A stretch of DNA of 64,000 bases. It comes from Alcanivorax limicola (lineage in GTDB: Bacteria > Pseudomonadota > Gammaproteobacteria > Pseudomonadales > Alcanivoracaceae). The notes below the pieces were generated by a model, which saw only the letters and a program-made list of their open reading frames with translations, was not told the origin of the DNA and searched no databases. A program made the position numbers and the translations under genes. Positions 27,948 to 37,047 of this stretch are shown here, piece by piece. Positions within the stretch are counted from its first letter, which is position 1, and every line of letters begins with the position of its first letter. The DNA is taken from positions 716,324 through 780,323 of the forward strand of contig NZ_JAIOUB010000001.1 of the NCBI RefSeq assembly GCF_019931215.1. Reading direction: 5' to 3'.

Positions 27948-27976
27948 ATTGTATAGACCGCCCCAGAGGGGCACAA
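27948..27976 (-). promoter_or_regulatory. Predicted infC promoter
   Basis: On the minus strand TTGTGC (27976-27971) and TACAAT (27953-27948) are 17 bases apart, giving a leader of about 96 nt before the AUU start. Confidence 0.6.
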
Positions 27977-28049
27977 GCCCCGGCGCCCGCTTGTTTACCT
28001 GTTTTGGCGCCGGTTTGCCGCGCCCTTCCGGGCAGCTTTTTTACGGTTG

Positions 28050-28099
28050 TTGACCGTGATGGCACATTGCCATTAACATAAATGATAATTGTTATCATT
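28050..28099 (+). promoter_or_regulatory. Fur-box-controlled promoter of the peroxidase/lipoprotein/receptor operon
   Basis: TTGACC (28050-28055) and TAACAT (28074-28079) are spaced by 18 bases. Directly after lies AATGATAAT-T-GTTATCATT (28081-28099), a near-perfect Fur box (8 of 9 paired positions). The box would cover the transcription start, the usual place for Fur repression under iron-replete conditions. The remainder of 27846-28167 holds only the infC leader and its promoter. Confidence 0.78.
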
Positions 28100-28167
28100 A
28101 CTCTTAACGATAACGTGCCCGGTCTGATGCTGACACAGGCGCGCTGATTACTTTCTGGCTTGCTGAC

Positions 28168-29322
28168 ATGCACCCTCTTCACTTCATTCGCGCTGTGGCG
28201 GCCGCTCTGTTGGTCAAGGCAACATGCTGGGCAACCATTGCCACGGGCAGCGCATGCCTGACGGAGAACGAGACTGCAGAGGGTAGGACAAACCTGCCTC
28301 TGCGGGCACTCTATGAGCAGCCCGTGAGCTGCTGGCCCGCCCCGCATGTGGACGATGGCGTGGCCTGGCAGCCCCTGGGCGAACTGCCCCCCCGTGCCGA
28401 CATCGCCCCCGCGAAGCGCGACCTGGGCCAGAAGCTGTTCTTCGACCCCCGGTTATCAAGCTCCGGGCAGATCGCCTGTGCAAGCTGCCATGACCCGGAT
28501 ATGGGCTGGGCCGATGGCCGACGCCTGCCCTTTGGCCACGACCGGCAACGCGGGCACCGCAATACACCGTCGATCATGAACACCGGCTACCTGACCCACA
28601 TCTTCTGGGATGGCCGCGTCGGCTCGCTGGAAGAACAGGCCAAGGCCAGCATACTGAACCCGATCGAAATGAATGCCACCGAGGCACAGGCCGTGCGCAG
28701 GATTGCGGAGACAGACGGCTATCGCCCCCTGTTCGAAGCCGCCTTCGATGACGACGCGGTGACGTTCGACAGGATCGCCGGTGCTATTGCGGACTTCGTC
28801 CGCACCATCAATACGCCGAACACGCCATTCGATCGCTTCCTGCGCGGTGACCGCGAAAGCCTCTCGGATGCCCAAGTCCGCGGCCTGCATCTGTTTCGCA
28901 CCCAGGCCCGCTGCATGAACTGCCACAGCGGCGCACTGTTTTCCGACGAGACGTTCCACCATCTCGGGACCGCAGTCTATCAACACAGCGGCGGCTATGA
29001 GGGGCGTCATCGCGTCACCGGCGCGCCACAGGACATGACAGCGTTCCGCGTACCGCCACTGCGTGGCACCGCCCTGACCGGCCCCTGGATGCACACCGGC
29101 ATCGCCCCCGACCTGAGAAGCCTGCTGCACCTCTACAACATCGGCTGGTGGCAGAACAACGCACTCGAGGGTCAGCACGACGACCCGAAATTTCCAAAAC
29201 TGTCACCACTGATCCAGCCCCTGGCACTGAGCGCGTCGGAGATCAGCGATCTCGAGGCCTTCCTGAAGGCCATCTCGCCCAGCCCCGGAGAAAACCGCCG
29301 CGAACCTCCTTCGCTGCCCTGA
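28168..29322 (+). CDS. Di-haem cytochrome c peroxidase/MauG-family protein
   Basis: 384 residues with a hydrophobic N-terminal export segment. Two haem-c sites are present: CASCH (104-108) and CMNCH (249-253). Around them are the family patterns KRDLGQKLFFDPRLSSSGQIAC, RNTPSIMNTGY, WDGRVGSLEEQA, NPIEM and FRVPPLRGTALTGPWMHTG. The protein acts in the periplasm. Members include true H2O2 peroxidases and MauG/MbnH-type enzymes that oxidise a partner protein. First gene of a Fur-box operon, so a role tied to iron or metal uptake is more likely than general peroxide defence. The ribosome site is weak. Confidence 0.85.
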   Translation: MHPLHFIRAVAAALLVKATCWATIATGSACLTENETAEGRTNLPLRALYEQPVSCWPAPHVDDGVAWQPLGELPPRADIAPAKRDLGQKLFFDPRLSSSGQIACASCHDPDMGWADGRRLPFGHDRQRGHRNTPSIMNTGYLTHIFWDGRVGSLEEQAKASILNPIEMNATEAQAVRRIAETDGYRPLFEAAFDDDAVTFDRIAGAIADFVRTINTPNTPFDRFLRGDRESLSDAQVRGLHLFRTQARCMNCHSGALFSDETFHHLGTAVYQHSGGYEGRHRVTGAPQDMTAFRVPPLRGTALTGPWMHTGIAPDLRSLLHLYNIGWWQNNALEGQHDDPKFPKLSPLIQPLALSASEISDLEAFLKAISPSPGENRREPPSLP

Positions 29323-29340
29323 CATGATGAGGCCTTACCC

Positions 29341-32300
29341 ATGAAACCTGCTCAGCTCACGCGCCGCCACCAGCGGCTGGGACTCCTTCTCTCAGGCATG
29401 CTCGCGCTTGTCGGCCTGCAAGCGTGCGGTGGCGGCGGCGGTAGCGGCGGCACTACGCCACCGCCGCAGACCAGCCTGACCGGCCAAGTGGATGTGCCCG
29501 GCGCCAGCAATGCCCGTGTGCTGCTGCGTGACGACGCCGACAGCGCCCGCTCATCTGTCGTGGTCAGCGACCAGAGTGGACAGTTCAGCGTAAGCACCCC
29601 GACCACCCCGCAACCGGGCTGGTATCTGTCCGCCACTGGCGGCGTGGTCAACAACACCGGTCTCGACATGCAGGGCGTGACCCTGCTGCGGCTGCTTGGC
29701 GACACCACCCCTGATGGCCCCCGGATTCTCTCGCCATTGTCCACGCTGTCCGCACATCTGCGCAGGACCCAGGGCAGCGATGCCGCCCTCGACAACTGGT
29801 TTGGCGGGCACTTGCGCGCCGGCCTCGACAACCCCGCGAGTCACCCCCGCGCACAACAGGCCAACCTGTTGATCGGCCAGTTGCTGGCCAGCCTGCGCAC
29901 GCAGAATGACGGCCTGTCCCTGCTCACCCAGGCGCTTATCGCCAGCGGCGGTGATGTGGCGGCAACCGCCGGGTTATTGAGCGCGGATGACAGCCTGCCT
30001 GTCGCATTGCGCGCGCGACTGAGCCGCGACGCCGATCGCATCGCCGTGCTGCAACAGCTCGACGCCGACGACGCCGGCGCATTGCGTCAGGCCTTCAACC
30101 GCACACAGATTCGTCTGGCGCTGGAACACTTCCTGTCAGAACAGCTTGGCACGCCCGCCGACACACTGGACGGCGATGCGCTCAATGCACTGGCGCAGCA
30201 ACTCTGGCACGCCAACGGCGAGCGCGGCCTGCAACCCGAGTCCGCCACCTTTGCCAACATCGCACGCTATACCCTGCGCGAGTACGACATTGACACCGGC
30301 GATCTGGTCGCAGGGTTTGTGGCACCGGAAGCGCTGGGCGACGATGCCCGTATCGCCGCGCTGGCCGATCTGCGCGTCATTGATACACAACTGCCGCTCG
30401 CCATGGGTGAAATACTGGGGCAGGACAATGCAGCGCGCATCCGCTACTTCCTCAATTCTGACCAGTCGCCGTACTTCCTGGCCGAACAGCTGTTCCGCGG
30501 CGTCAACGACGACACCGTGCTTGATCCGATTTTCAACAAGATCGCCGAGGGGCTGGCCGAAGCCGGGCTGATCGACGAAGCCGAATTGATGGTCAGCACA
30601 CGTATTTTCGACCCGCTCACCAAAGCGCGGGGGTTCCGGGCTGCCGGCCTTGCCGCCCTGACTCAGACCTTCGAAGCACGCGAGCGTGGTCTCGCCCTGC
30701 TTGATGAAGTACTGGCGATTACTGAAGCACATATCGACGCCATTGGCCTGTCCAATATCGGATCCAACGAAACCTTTTTGTTACGCAGCCTGAGCACAGA
30801 TTTCAGCAATGCCGGTGAAACGGAACGCGCCGAGCAGGCGCTGGCCCCGATCAGCGACTTCATCCTGGCCCAGGGCGGCCAGCAAAAGCCCTTCAATGGC
30901 AACTACAGCACCTTGACGTCTGCGGTGCTCAATCTGGCCAACGAACGGGTCACCGCCGCCGAAAATGCCGGCCTGACCGGCCTGGCTCAACAACAGGCCG
31001 TCGCCGCCGTGAACCTTCTGCAGGACCTGACCGACAATTTCCCCGGTGTCGGCTCATCTATGGTGGCCTCCTGCCTGCTTGCATCGCAATACACCGCCAT
31101 GTACGGCGATCATTACCGGCGTCTCGGCCTGGCGCAGGACGCCATCCAGGCGACAGACAACTTTGCCAGCTATTTCACCAGCCGCGGTTGCCACGAAGGC
31201 CCCATGGCAACCACTGCACTCATTTCCATGAGTGCCTATGCGAAGTTCATCGCACCGGTTTACCCGACCTACGGTCTGGATGACGCCTATCAAGAGATGC
31301 TCGATCTGCTGTTTACTGATCACTACCGCACTGAAGTGCGTAACGCAGCGCTGATTTTTGTGGTGCGCAACCAGATTGTCGAAGGCGACTTCGATGGCGC
31401 CATGGACACACTGACCCATGATATCAGCTCGCCGGTAGAGCTGATGAACGCCTACACCCACTCCGGTAACGGTGTGGGAAACCGACCGACCTATACCGGC
31501 CTCAAGGACCGGGTGATTGGCACTCGCAATCTGTTCTCTCTGGCTCTGGACAATGAAGAGTTCGACACGGCTCGGCTGCTGGCCGACCGCGCCTGGTCCC
31601 TGAGCCAGAGCGATGCCTTTCTTGATGCCGCTGAAGCCACCGGCACCACCAGCCAACGTCGTGCCGAACAGATGTTCGAGCGTGGCTGTATTCGCGCCGC
31701 CATCTTGTCATTGCAACTGGGTGACGATGCTCTGGCCGCTGATCGCATCAGCAGCTGCGCCGACACCGTCAATGCTCGCGCCGCCGCCGGCATGGTGCCC
31801 GACCAGGTGCGCGTCGACGTGCTCAGCCGCCTGGCTGAGATCCACGTTGATGCCGGACTGACCAGCGCCGCCCGGCAACAGCTCGAAGAAGCGGGCACCC
31901 TGGCATCAGGCATCAACGACCCGCTCAGCCGCGCCATGCAATTGGCGCAGGCGGTGGCTGCCATGCAGGCCCATGCAGGCGCTGAGGACGCTGCCCGGAG
32001 CAGTCTGGCGGCAGTGCTTCCCGCTCTTCAGGATGCCTGGGAGGCCGCAGCGGACGAGGCAGCTCGCGTCGATGTTGTGGAGGCCGCCCGCCTGTATGGC
32101 AACCATGTTGCTGTCGTGCGCGACATCCTGCGTCGTAACGTGGCACGCAGCGGGGTTGCCACGGCCACACAACAGGCACTGATGGAAGACTATGCCGATC
32201 TGCTGCGCCGCGTGGCCACCGGCGAAGACACCGACTTCATCGGTGTACTGCCGGGCGCAGCAACCATCAATAATGCACAGGACCGTGCCGATGCCGAGAA

Positions 32301-32631
32301 ACAAGCTGCGGAGCTGCTGGCGCTGGCCGGCGAACTCGACGACGCGCGCACGGTCGCCGACCAGGCCAGCGGCGCCGAGCGCAACCGGCGCCTGACCGGG
32401 ATCGCAACACTACTGGTGCAACAGGATGCCTTCCCCGGCACCCGGCTGGCACGTTTCGACTTCGACGGCGATGGCCGTCCGGATTTCTTCAGCCCCCAGG
32501 CGAGCGCTACGGACATCACGCTGAGCCCGCTGACGCTGGATACGGATATCGACGGCGATGGCGAGCCGGACAGCACTGACAGGACGCCTTACTGCGCCTT
32601 GTGTGACGGCATGGGTGGCAGCAACGGATGA
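29341..32631 (+). CDS. Very large lipoprotein of the Fur operon (helical repeats, C-terminal Ca-binding-like motifs)
   Basis: 1,096 residues. The signal peptide ends in lipobox LQAC with Cys29, followed by a glycine-rich run. Residues about 45-105 look like a small beta domain (TGQVDVPGASNARVLL, SGQFSVSTPTTPQPGWYLSA). The bulk, from about 130 to 1,030, is alanine-rich and helical with TPR-like repeated helix pairs (for example FNKIAEGLAEAGLIDEAELM, SLSTDFSNAGETERAEQAL, RLAEIHVDAGLTSAARQQLE). The tail has two DxDGDGxxD motifs, FDFDGDGRPD near 1,040 and DTDIDGDGEPD near 1,066, and ends with CALC. I do not recognise the family. Its stop overlaps the receptor start as ATGA. Confidence 0.75.
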   Translation: MKPAQLTRRHQRLGLLLSGMLALVGLQACGGGGGSGGTTPPPQTSLTGQVDVPGASNARVLLRDDADSARSSVVVSDQSGQFSVSTPTTPQPGWYLSATGGVVNNTGLDMQGVTLLRLLGDTTPDGPRILSPLSTLSAHLRRTQGSDAALDNWFGGHLRAGLDNPASHPRAQQANLLIGQLLASLRTQNDGLSLLTQALIASGGDVAATAGLLSADDSLPVALRARLSRDADRIAVLQQLDADDAGALRQAFNRTQIRLALEHFLSEQLGTPADTLDGDALNALAQQLWHANGERGLQPESATFANIARYTLREYDIDTGDLVAGFVAPEALGDDARIAALADLRVIDTQLPLAMGEILGQDNAARIRYFLNSDQSPYFLAEQLFRGVNDDTVLDPIFNKIAEGLAEAGLIDEAELMVSTRIFDPLTKARGFRAAGLAALTQTFEARERGLALLDEVLAITEAHIDAIGLSNIGSNETFLLRSLSTDFSNAGETERAEQALAPISDFILAQGGQQKPFNGNYSTLTSAVLNLANERVTAAENAGLTGLAQQQAVAAVNLLQDLTDNFPGVGSSMVASCLLASQYTAMYGDHYRRLGLAQDAIQATDNFASYFTSRGCHEGPMATTALISMSAYAKFIAPVYPTYGLDDAYQEMLDLLFTDHYRTEVRNAALIFVVRNQIVEGDFDGAMDTLTHDISSPVELMNAYTHSGNGVGNRPTYTGLKDRVIGTRNLFSLALDNEEFDTARLLADRAWSLSQSDAFLDAAEATGTTSQRRAEQMFERGCIRAAILSLQLGDDALAADRISSCADTVNARAAAGMVPDQVRVDVLSRLAEIHVDAGLTSAARQQLEEAGTLASGINDPLSRAMQLAQAVAAMQAHAGAEDAARSSLAAVLPALQDAWEAAADEAARVDVVEAARLYGNHVAVVRDILRRNVARSGVATATQQALMEDYADLLRRVATGEDTDFIGVLPGAATINNAQDRADAEKQAAELLALAGELDDARTVADQASGAERNRRLTGIATLLVQQDAFPGTRLARFDFDGDGRPDFFSPQASATDITLSPLTLDTDIDGDGEPDSTDRTPYCALCDGMGGSNG

Positions 32632-35123
32632 AGCACGGGGTGGGTCGTGTCATGCGTCATGCCAGTAGCTTGAGTCTGGCGCTATTCGCGCTGGGCCAGC
32701 CACTGGCATTCGCCGACAGCACCGACCCGGGTGACGACGATGAGGCGCCAGACAATCGCTTGCGCACCGTCACGGTGATCGCCGGCAGCAAAGCGCCCGG
32801 CGATCACGAAGGTGACGCCGGCGAACGACGTTTTGACCGGCGGCATATCGACGCATTCGGTGCTGCGGACGGCGGCATTGAACAACTGCTCAAGCAGGTG
32901 CCTGCCGTACAGTTCGGTGAGGCAGCCCTCGAGGCAGACGCCATCAGTGATATCCGACCGGAATCACTGTCCATTTCCGGCGGCCGGTTTTTCGAGAACC
33001 AGTTTGCGCTGGACGGGCTGTCCACCAGCAACCGGCTCGATCCTGCCAACCGCGATGGTCTCGGCATCAATGCCATACCCGGGCACGAACAGGGTTTGTT
33101 CATCGACAGCAGCCTGATTGACGAAATTCGCATCTTCGACAGCAATGCACCGGTGGAGTATGGCGGCTTCACCGGTGGTGTCGTCGATCTGACCACCATC
33201 CGTCCGGGACGTACCCCGGCGGGCAATCTGGGCATCAGCGGCACGCACAGCGACTGGGCGCAATACCGCATATTCACAGCACCGTTCGATCCCGACGACG
33301 GTGGACTCCCCCAACCGCCCCCCGATGCACCGCAGTTCCAGCGGCAACGACTGAACGCCAGCTACCAACGCGCCCTGACCGAGGCCACCGCCGGCCTGAT
33401 CAGCGTGCATCACAGCAGCAGCGTCACCTCGGATGTCTCGCTGGGTCGCATGCAGGACAACACTCAGGAAAATCTCAATCTGCTGGTCAAGACCAGCACG
33501 GCATTGACACCACTGGCGTTGCTGGATGTCACCCTCACTCACGCGCCCTACTCGCAACAACTGTTCCTGAAGAACGTGCGTCACAGCGAGATTGACGTCA
33601 GCGGCGGCGGCCAGGCCCTGCAGACACGCCTGGATATTCTCGGCGACACCGTCAGCCATGACATCCGCCTGAGCCTCAACCATCAGGAAAATGAACGCCG
33701 GGCCAACAACGGTTTTTTCAACTGGCAGAACACCCGCAGCCGCGACTGGGGCGCCCGGGCCAACCTGGATACCAGCCGCGAGGGCGGCTACGGCGACCTG
33801 AGTCGGGAACAACAAGGCGCCGAGCTGCGCTGGATCATCGGACTTGCCAGTCGTGACGTTGGCGCCCTGTCGTTAACCAGCCGTATCGGCACTCAGTTGC
33901 GTTATACACACGCCATGGAACAGCGCCGCCAGCGCCTGCTGGTGCACAATGAGGCGCGCACCAACAGCAATATCGAATGCCGCGGCGAGTTCGTGGATTG
34001 TGTGCCTGGCGAGCAATATTTTGTTCGCCGCACTGTCTATGACCCCGACCGCGTCAGCGTCGCCCTCGTGGAAACCGCCCTGTTCACCGAGCAAACGCTG
34101 GACTGGAGCGATGTCAGCCTGCGAGCCGGGTTACGCCTGGAGCACGATGATTTTCTCGACAACCTGAACCTCTCACCGCGCGCCACCCTGTCCTGGGATA
34201 TTGCCGGTCGCGGGGCCACACGCCTGACGCTGGGTGCCAACCGCTATTACGGCGCGCCCCTGCTGACCTACCGCCTGCGCGAGGCACAGCAGCCATTCCG
34301 CACTCAGGTTCGCGGCGCCACCAGCAATGTCGTCAACGACTGGGAAGAAGATCTGGCCCGAGGGCGTGACCGCTTTCTGTTCTCGGATCTGCGCACACCG
34401 TTCAGCGATGAACTCGCCGTTGACCTGCGCCAGGCCCTGTGGGGCGGTCATCTGACGCTGTCATTGCTGGCCCGGGACAACCGTGACGAACTGGCGCGCA
34501 CTGAAACCGATGTGCAGGCGGATGGGTTTCGCAACATCATCATGAACAACGAGGGGCGCTCACGGCATCGCGCCGCCAGCCTGGGTTGGGAAGGCGCGTG
34601 GCAGCGACTGCTGGCCAACGCCTACGTTACCTGGTCAGAAACCCGCACCAACAGCAACGACTACGACAGCCAGCCCGACCCGCGCTCCGGCCAGGCATTC
34701 GTCTTCTACAATGGCCGCCGACTGGCCTACGGTGAACTGGATATCCTGCGCGAGGATTTCGCCCGGCCACTGATCGCCAACCTGGCCCTGTCGACGCAGC
34801 TCGGGCAGAACCTGACCCTGAGCCTCAATACCCGCTACCGCGCGAGCTATCGCAGCATCGTATCGACCGGCACGCAGGTCGAGGGGGATTTGATTGATGT
34901 GGGCGGCGAACAGATACCCGAGCAGCTGGAGCTGTTTCGCGACGAGCGCCGACGCGGCACGCTCCTCACAGATCTGGGCGGCCAGTGGCAAGCCAACGCA
35001 CACTGGTTCGTCGGCGCCAAGGTGCACAATGCGTTCAATGGCCGCACCTATACGGTGCCCGATGAGCAAAGTGGTGTCGAAATCGGCCGCTACTTCTGGC
35101 TGGAAGCCGGGCTCAGCTTCTGA
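32628..35123 (+). CDS. TonB-dependent outer-membrane receptor of the Fur operon
   Basis: 831 residues. Signal peptide with cleavage likely after AFA29. A TonB-box-like TVTVIAG lies at 47-53. The plug domain (about 65-200) has IEQLLKQVPAVQF, FALDGLSTSNRLDP, SLIDEIRIFDSNAPVEYGGFTGGVVDLTT. A beta-barrel follows, rich in alternating aromatic/polar strands, and ends with the terminal aromatic signature WLEAGLSF. The extracellular loops show no motif that names a ligand. Fur control points to an iron or metal chelate, with the peroxidase and lipoprotein acting in the same uptake route. Confidence 0.85.
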   Translation: MKHGVGRVMRHASSLSLALFALGQPLAFADSTDPGDDDEAPDNRLRTVTVIAGSKAPGDHEGDAGERRFDRRHIDAFGAADGGIEQLLKQVPAVQFGEAALEADAISDIRPESLSISGGRFFENQFALDGLSTSNRLDPANRDGLGINAIPGHEQGLFIDSSLIDEIRIFDSNAPVEYGGFTGGVVDLTTIRPGRTPAGNLGISGTHSDWAQYRIFTAPFDPDDGGLPQPPPDAPQFQRQRLNASYQRALTEATAGLISVHHSSSVTSDVSLGRMQDNTQENLNLLVKTSTALTPLALLDVTLTHAPYSQQLFLKNVRHSEIDVSGGGQALQTRLDILGDTVSHDIRLSLNHQENERRANNGFFNWQNTRSRDWGARANLDTSREGGYGDLSREQQGAELRWIIGLASRDVGALSLTSRIGTQLRYTHAMEQRRQRLLVHNEARTNSNIECRGEFVDCVPGEQYFVRRTVYDPDRVSVALVETALFTEQTLDWSDVSLRAGLRLEHDDFLDNLNLSPRATLSWDIAGRGATRLTLGANRYYGAPLLTYRLREAQQPFRTQVRGATSNVVNDWEEDLARGRDRFLFSDLRTPFSDELAVDLRQALWGGHLTLSLLARDNRDELARTETDVQADGFRNIIMNNEGRSRHRAASLGWEGAWQRLLANAYVTWSETRTNSNDYDSQPDPRSGQAFVFYNGRRLAYGELDILREDFARPLIANLALSTQLGQNLTLSLNTRYRASYRSIVSTGTQVEGDLIDVGGEQIPEQLELFRDERRRGTLLTDLGGQWQANAHWFVGAKVHNAFNGRTYTVPDEQSGVEIGRYFWLEAGLSF

Positions 35124-35170
35124 GGCCGGCCGCGAACACACCATCCACGAAAACACCGCCCACAAAAAAA

Positions 35171-35196
35171 GCCGCTCCGTTTCCGGAGCGGCCTTT
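35171..35196. terminator. Bidirectional terminator between the receptor gene and tRNA-Val
   Basis: Stem GCCGCTCCG / CGGAGCGGC around TTTC, with T residues after it on the plus strand and a run of A before it. It can end both the Fur operon and the minus-strand tRNA transcript. Confidence 0.88.
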
Positions 35197-35205
35197 TCGT
35201 CTGTC

Positions 35206-35282
35206 TGGTAGGCACGAGTGGATTCGAACCACCGACCCCCACCATGTCAAGGTGGTGCTCTAACCAACTGAGCTACGTGCCT
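35206..35282 (-). tRNA. tRNA-Val (GAC)
   Basis: A 77-nt cloverleaf with acceptor AGGCACG/CGTGCCT, anticodon stem CCACC/GGTGG around GAC, T loop GGTTCGAATCC, and CCA encoded at 35206-35208. Confidence 0.97.
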
Positions 35283-35329
35283 GTAGAGCGCGGTATTCTA
35301 CAGCCTGCCTCCCGGCTGTCAAAGCGTTT

Positions 35330-36859
35330 TTACAGCCCGGCCACCCGACGCTCGAACAGATCCAGATCGTCAACGAAGGCAGCCTGCACTGCGGAGACCA
35401 GACTGCCGATCTCCTCCGCCGTGCGCGTATCCGGAATCAGCCGGTCACTGACCATGCGCATGCCCAGCCGCACCATGAAGTTATCCAGTGCCTCGAAGGC
35501 ACCGCTGGCGTGCAACTCCGCCTCGCCGGTTTCCGCGGATTGCTCGAACACCACAGTGCCGGTGATACCACGCCCGTTGTTGCCCTGCGTGGCCACCGTC
35601 AGGAAATCCCGGGCCAGTTGATCAATGGAGCGCGGCAGCACAAAGTTGATGGCGCCCGCCGGCATGATGCCCAGCGCCCGGCCACTGGTTTTCACTGCGG
35701 GCACATGGATCATCTGCGCGCCAATCACGGCGCCGCCGGGTGCGGGCTTGTAATGCAGATAGCCCTGCAGCCCTGTGACATCGGCGACGATGCCCAGCAG
35801 CTCCACGCGGGTATCCACATGCACGCTCAGCCGGCGCTCCGTGTGATCCAGCAACGGTACGGCATCCGGCACTGCCTTGCCGTGGCGCGTGGCCACTGGC
35901 TGGCCGTCGCGGATCAGCATGGTGATCTCGGCACGCAGGTCGCGGGTGTTCATCTCGACCCCCAGCACCTCGCCGTACTCATCATGCACTGCAGCACTGA
36001 CGGTAATCAGCGACCCCAGCCGGTTCAGGTACCGGGCCAGCGACGGATAATGCTGGCTCATGCTGTCGGTATTCACCCGCACCGACACCTTCAATTCACG
36101 GTCCTGGTCCGCCGGGCTTCCCGCCAGCACCAGGCTCTCGATCTCACCCAGGTCGGCCACCAGTTCCCAGATCGCCGGGTAGGCTGCCCACAGCGGCGCC
36201 AGCACATCCACCTCATGGCGGGCCAGTTTGGGATTCATGCTCAGGACGCGGCCACGATAGCCCTGGAACGCTGGCTCACCTTCCACCGTCAGACGCAGCG
36301 TATCCCGGGAGGCTTCCACCACCGCCGGCCAGCTCATGCCGCCCATGCCCACCCGGACATCGCCGCTGAGCAGATAATGCGTCGCACGCCCGGCATTGAT
36401 CTCCCGGGCACGGATGCTGGCCTGCATATCGCCCATGGGCAGCACTGCCGCGCTCGGGCGCGGCTGGCGCGCATCCGCAGTGCCAGGGCCGACCCGATAG
36501 GTGCCATCTTTGAGCACGCCTTCGAGATTGAGCTGGCGATCCTCCCCCGCCGTTTCCGGCAGCAGGCGGTAGAAGCCTTTCAGATCAAAACGCTCCAGCG
36601 AGGAACGCAGATCACCCACAAAGGCCTGGGTGGCCTCGTGGTACTCGGTGTTGTGCACCAGCGTATGACGCAGCTCAGCGTACTCGCGCATGCGCTCAAC
36701 GGCGGCATGGGGGTCGCCCTCACCGGCGAGTGACACCGGCGGCCGCCAGCCGCGATCAATGATGTCACCGGGAACGGACTGTGCGGTAGCAGCAGCGGAC
36801 AGGCACAGCCACAGGCTGCCAGCCAGCAGGAAACGGGATCGGTTCGGCCATCCGGACAT
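35330..36859 (-). CDS. Unrecognised secreted protein
   Basis: 509 residues from the ATG at 36859, with AGGAGGT eight bases upstream. The first 25 residues form a signal peptide (SRFLLAGSLWLCLSAAATAQS). The mature part mixes short helices and beta-rich stretches and shows three similar places where an Asp/Glu-rich strand follows a hydrophobic one (LRLTVEGEPAFQGY, DLRAEITMLIRDG, RRLSVHVDTRVELLG). No catalytic signature or membrane helix is evident. The near-absence of cysteine and the lack of a lipobox suggest a soluble periplasmic or exported protein. Its neighbours, endonuclease and PhoX, are also exported. Function unknown. Confidence 0.7.
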   Translation of the reverse strand: MSGWPNRSRFLLAGSLWLCLSAAATAQSVPGDIIDRGWRPPVSLAGEGDPHAAVERMREYAELRHTLVHNTEYHEATQAFVGDLRSSLERFDLKGFYRLLPETAGEDRQLNLEGVLKDGTYRVGPGTADARQPRPSAAVLPMGDMQASIRAREINAGRATHYLLSGDVRVGMGGMSWPAVVEASRDTLRLTVEGEPAFQGYRGRVLSMNPKLARHEVDVLAPLWAAYPAIWELVADLGEIESLVLAGSPADQDRELKVSVRVNTDSMSQHYPSLARYLNRLGSLITVSAAVHDEYGEVLGVEMNTRDLRAEITMLIRDGQPVATRHGKAVPDAVPLLDHTERRLSVHVDTRVELLGIVADVTGLQGYLHYKPAPGGAVIGAQMIHVPAVKTSGRALGIMPAGAINFVLPRSIDQLARDFLTVATQGNNGRGITGTVVFEQSAETGEAELHASGAFEALDNFMVRLGMRMVSDRLIPDTRTAEEIGSLVSAVQAAFVDDLDLFERRVAGL

Positions 36860-37047
36860 GGCGTAGTACCTCCTGTGCGGGCCCCGCAGACGCGCAGGAC
36901 CAAAGGAATGACTCATGTATTGTTGTTAACGGACTACTTGTAACGAACTACTCGCTCGATTCTGCGCCGCCAGCCCGCACCGGGGCATGTCTTTACAGAC
37001 CGGCCTTCACGCCGCAAGGTCAAGGGCGCTGCCCCACTACTCGACCA

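Noticed and set aside
27846..27974. N-terminal 43-codon extension of infC to an ATG at 27974
   Set aside because: The extension covers the predicted promoter and gives an IF-3 far longer than normal; the AUU start has the ribosome site.
27999..28045. Plus-strand terminator before the Fur box
   Set aside because: GCCC/GGGC with a T run exists but the stem is only four pairs with a mismatch, and no plus-strand gene lies upstream to be terminated.
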